Part shown: positions 62,601-64,000 of the stretch, piece after piece | Numbering within the stretch: the stretch's first letter is position 1 | How the letters are laid out: each line of letters begins with the position of its first letter | Source: Lithospermum erythrorhizon | Lineage: Eukaryota; Streptophyta; Magnoliopsida; Boraginales; Boraginaceae | DNA length: 64,000 bases | Reading direction: 5' to 3' | NCBI GenBank assembly: GCA_019722365.1 | Contig: JADFUC010000417.1 | Span: 42,880-106,879 of the forward strand | The notes under the pieces: generated by a model | The model's database searches: none | What the model was told of the DNA's origin: nothing | The model's input: only the letters and a program-made list of their open reading frames with translations | Translations under genes and position numbers: made by a program

Positions 62601-64000
62601 GGTGATTTATTCATTTTCCTCAAGAGACGAAATTCATAATTTATCGATGATGCATAATCGAAACCTCAAGTATTTCACCGTCAAGTTCCTTGACGTGATT
62701 CTCGCCATAATGAATCTATACTACAAATGCCATAGTTACGAGGCTTTGCCGTTAGGCCACCTCATCAATGCGATAGCCTTTCGATTGACGGTCTAGAGCA
62801 TTTAGACACATCTTGGAGAATTGTATTACCCTATATTACACCTTTCTTATAAAGATCCTAAATGCATTGGGATCACTTTGAAAAATGGAAGGAAAAACCC
62901 TTCATTATTCAAAACCGAAATGTAGTAATATTCCTACTAAAACAGGTATGTAGTAAACATTGTTCAAATTTAAACACACGGCCCGGAGGAAAATTAAACC
63001 GACGGATCCTATCACGGCTATAACTCAGATCGCCCCTTTACGCCGATCAATCTCCTCGAGTCATTTCTACTTGCCCGTAGCCGCGCACACGACAAATACG
63101 AGAAACCACAAGGACAAGAACCCATTTAAGTAGAATTTAGAAGTTATACAAACCAATGACATATATACATATACCGTTAGGTCGAGCGGTCGTTGTAATT
63201 CATTATTCCTATCTTCCAAGAACTTCTTTATGTGCCTAATTCCTATGGGACTCCATGCTCCCACAAGAATGACACTTATCCTCCTTTCTCGGGATGTTTT
63301 CTGCCTAGCGCTTTTGATAACCTTAGGCTTTTCAACCCTTAGCCTTGCTCATTAAACTTCTTCTTGATTTTCTTCTTGTTTCGGGACCACCATAACAAAA
63401 GTAGTAGGATTTTTAACCTTTCCTCGTGATTCTGCCTCGGCATTAGTCATCATCTTATGCGCTTATTTGTGAGATAGCCTCAAACTTATGCATATTCAAG
63501 TTGGACACAAACCGAGAGAACTTTTTGGAAGAGATTTCAGATAAGGTCTACACCATTTTTTCTCGAACACCCGAGCCCGTGACATTGAGTTGTTTGACCG
63601 CCCTATCATTTTAATGACATGGGCTACAACCCCGTCCCTTTCCCAACTTGTTGTCAATGCAGCATGCATGCTGTCATATCTCTCTCATTTCTGGGCCTTC
63701 CTTTCGAATACAACTCCACGAAAGGCCTACATGTCATATGCTTTCACCTTCATACTAAGTTTGGAATGCAAGTTCCATATTACAAGATAAGACACTGTGA
63801 CATCTACAACACGTAATTTATGCTTCTATAGGCCCCCTTTCCTATTAGTAGCTAAAGTGTCATCAGTCTAGACGGGACCTGTGAGTTCAACACCATTATC
63901 TCGTTTCTCTCCCCGCTGCAATCCTCAAGTTTCACAGACCACCATCAAAGTTCGAGTCAGTTGGAGCTTGCAGCAATACGTAACTGAACGAAGTACTGAG
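59661..64000 (-). pseudogene. Copia 3 gag-pol relic
   Basis: The clearest domain is reverse transcriptase at 61609-61424 (minus): YQNRFECLLDLTDGVRPIEC, KWVFKKKHDEDRNVHVFKAR and LVAKGFEQVHDMSYDE, the N-terminal RT block of plant copia. To its left, near 61085-61115, the minus strand gives a VVVFDDI-like trace of the YVDD box. 59661-60700 should hold RNase H, with only fragments readable. 61.8-64 kb should hold integrase and gag; no frame beyond 66 codons is convincing. Confidence 0.75.

Larger units (their letters stand above)
56504..64000 (-). mobile_element. Ty1/copia retrotransposon 3, runs off the right edge
   Basis: The 3' LTR occupies 56504-56686 plus 58893-59645 (about 939 bp once the inserted solo LTR and one target copy are set aside). 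The polypurine tract is at 59646-59660, and the gag-pol relic extends right. The LTR boundary TGTTGGAAATAAGAG (minus) and the preceding GGGCAAGTGGGAG match copia 2. The far LTR end at 56504 reads TTTTTCCAA on minus, like the left-edge copia. Confidence 0.82.

Overview
This window is plant nuclear DNA, most likely from an angiosperm (probably a eudicot). It has one recognisable host gene, split by about 22 AT-rich introns with GT-AG ends, set among nested and decayed retrotransposons. There are no bacterial operons, CRISPR arrays, tRNAs or rRNA operons. Most open frames longer than 60 codons are chance frames or retroelement fragments. Layout, left to right: 1-2.2 kb is the 5' end of a minus-strand Ty1/copia relic with a duplicated, inverted piece of its leader. 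2.2-5.98 kb is degenerate repeat DNA I could not assign, with an internal duplication of about 455 bp. 5.99-27.57 kb reads best as one plus-strand L1-type LINE (5' leader repeats, ORF1 with an L1-type zinc knuckle, reverse transcriptase, zf-RVT, RNase H, short poly(A)). It was split by three insertions: a minus-strand copia (7845-12939, with a perfect GAGAG target duplication), a plus-strand copia (about 13331-21514), and a head-to-tail array of Cassandra-type TRIM elements (24755-27297; six LTRs sharing five internal domains, each LTR carrying a 5S-rRNA-like segment). 27.6-30.6 kb is AT-rich spacer with a probable solo copia LTR. 30641-36828 (minus) is a 5'-3' exoribonuclease of the XRN family: 23 exons, about 1,024 codons, all acidic catalytic motifs visible. 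Exon 3 runs into a TGA with no plausible donor, so it is either a pseudogene or has an unresolved splice or assembly problem there. 38252-45759 is a minus-strand Ty3/gypsy chromovirus (Tekay/Del-like, with two CCHC knuckles, RT, integrase GPY/F and a chromodomain-like tail). 46.6-47.0 kb is a three-copy tandem repeat. About 47.0-53.9 kb plus 56.25-56.50 kb is a plus-strand gypsy of the Tat group, with a 75-bp tandem array in its 3' UTR. Two solo chromovirus-type LTRs follow in opposite orientation (53870-56252 plus; 56687-58887 minus). The second sits with a perfect CAACA duplication inside the 3' LTR of a third, minus-strand copia that runs off the right edge. How the parts relate: the window records insertions in order (Tat, then copia 3, then solo LTR; LINE, then copia 1, copia 2 and Cassandra) and the removal of element bodies by LTR-LTR recombination. 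The only gene likely to serve the cell is the exoribonuclease. Exon edges, terminal dinucleotides and motifs were read directly; lineage names rest on remembered family features without any database search.
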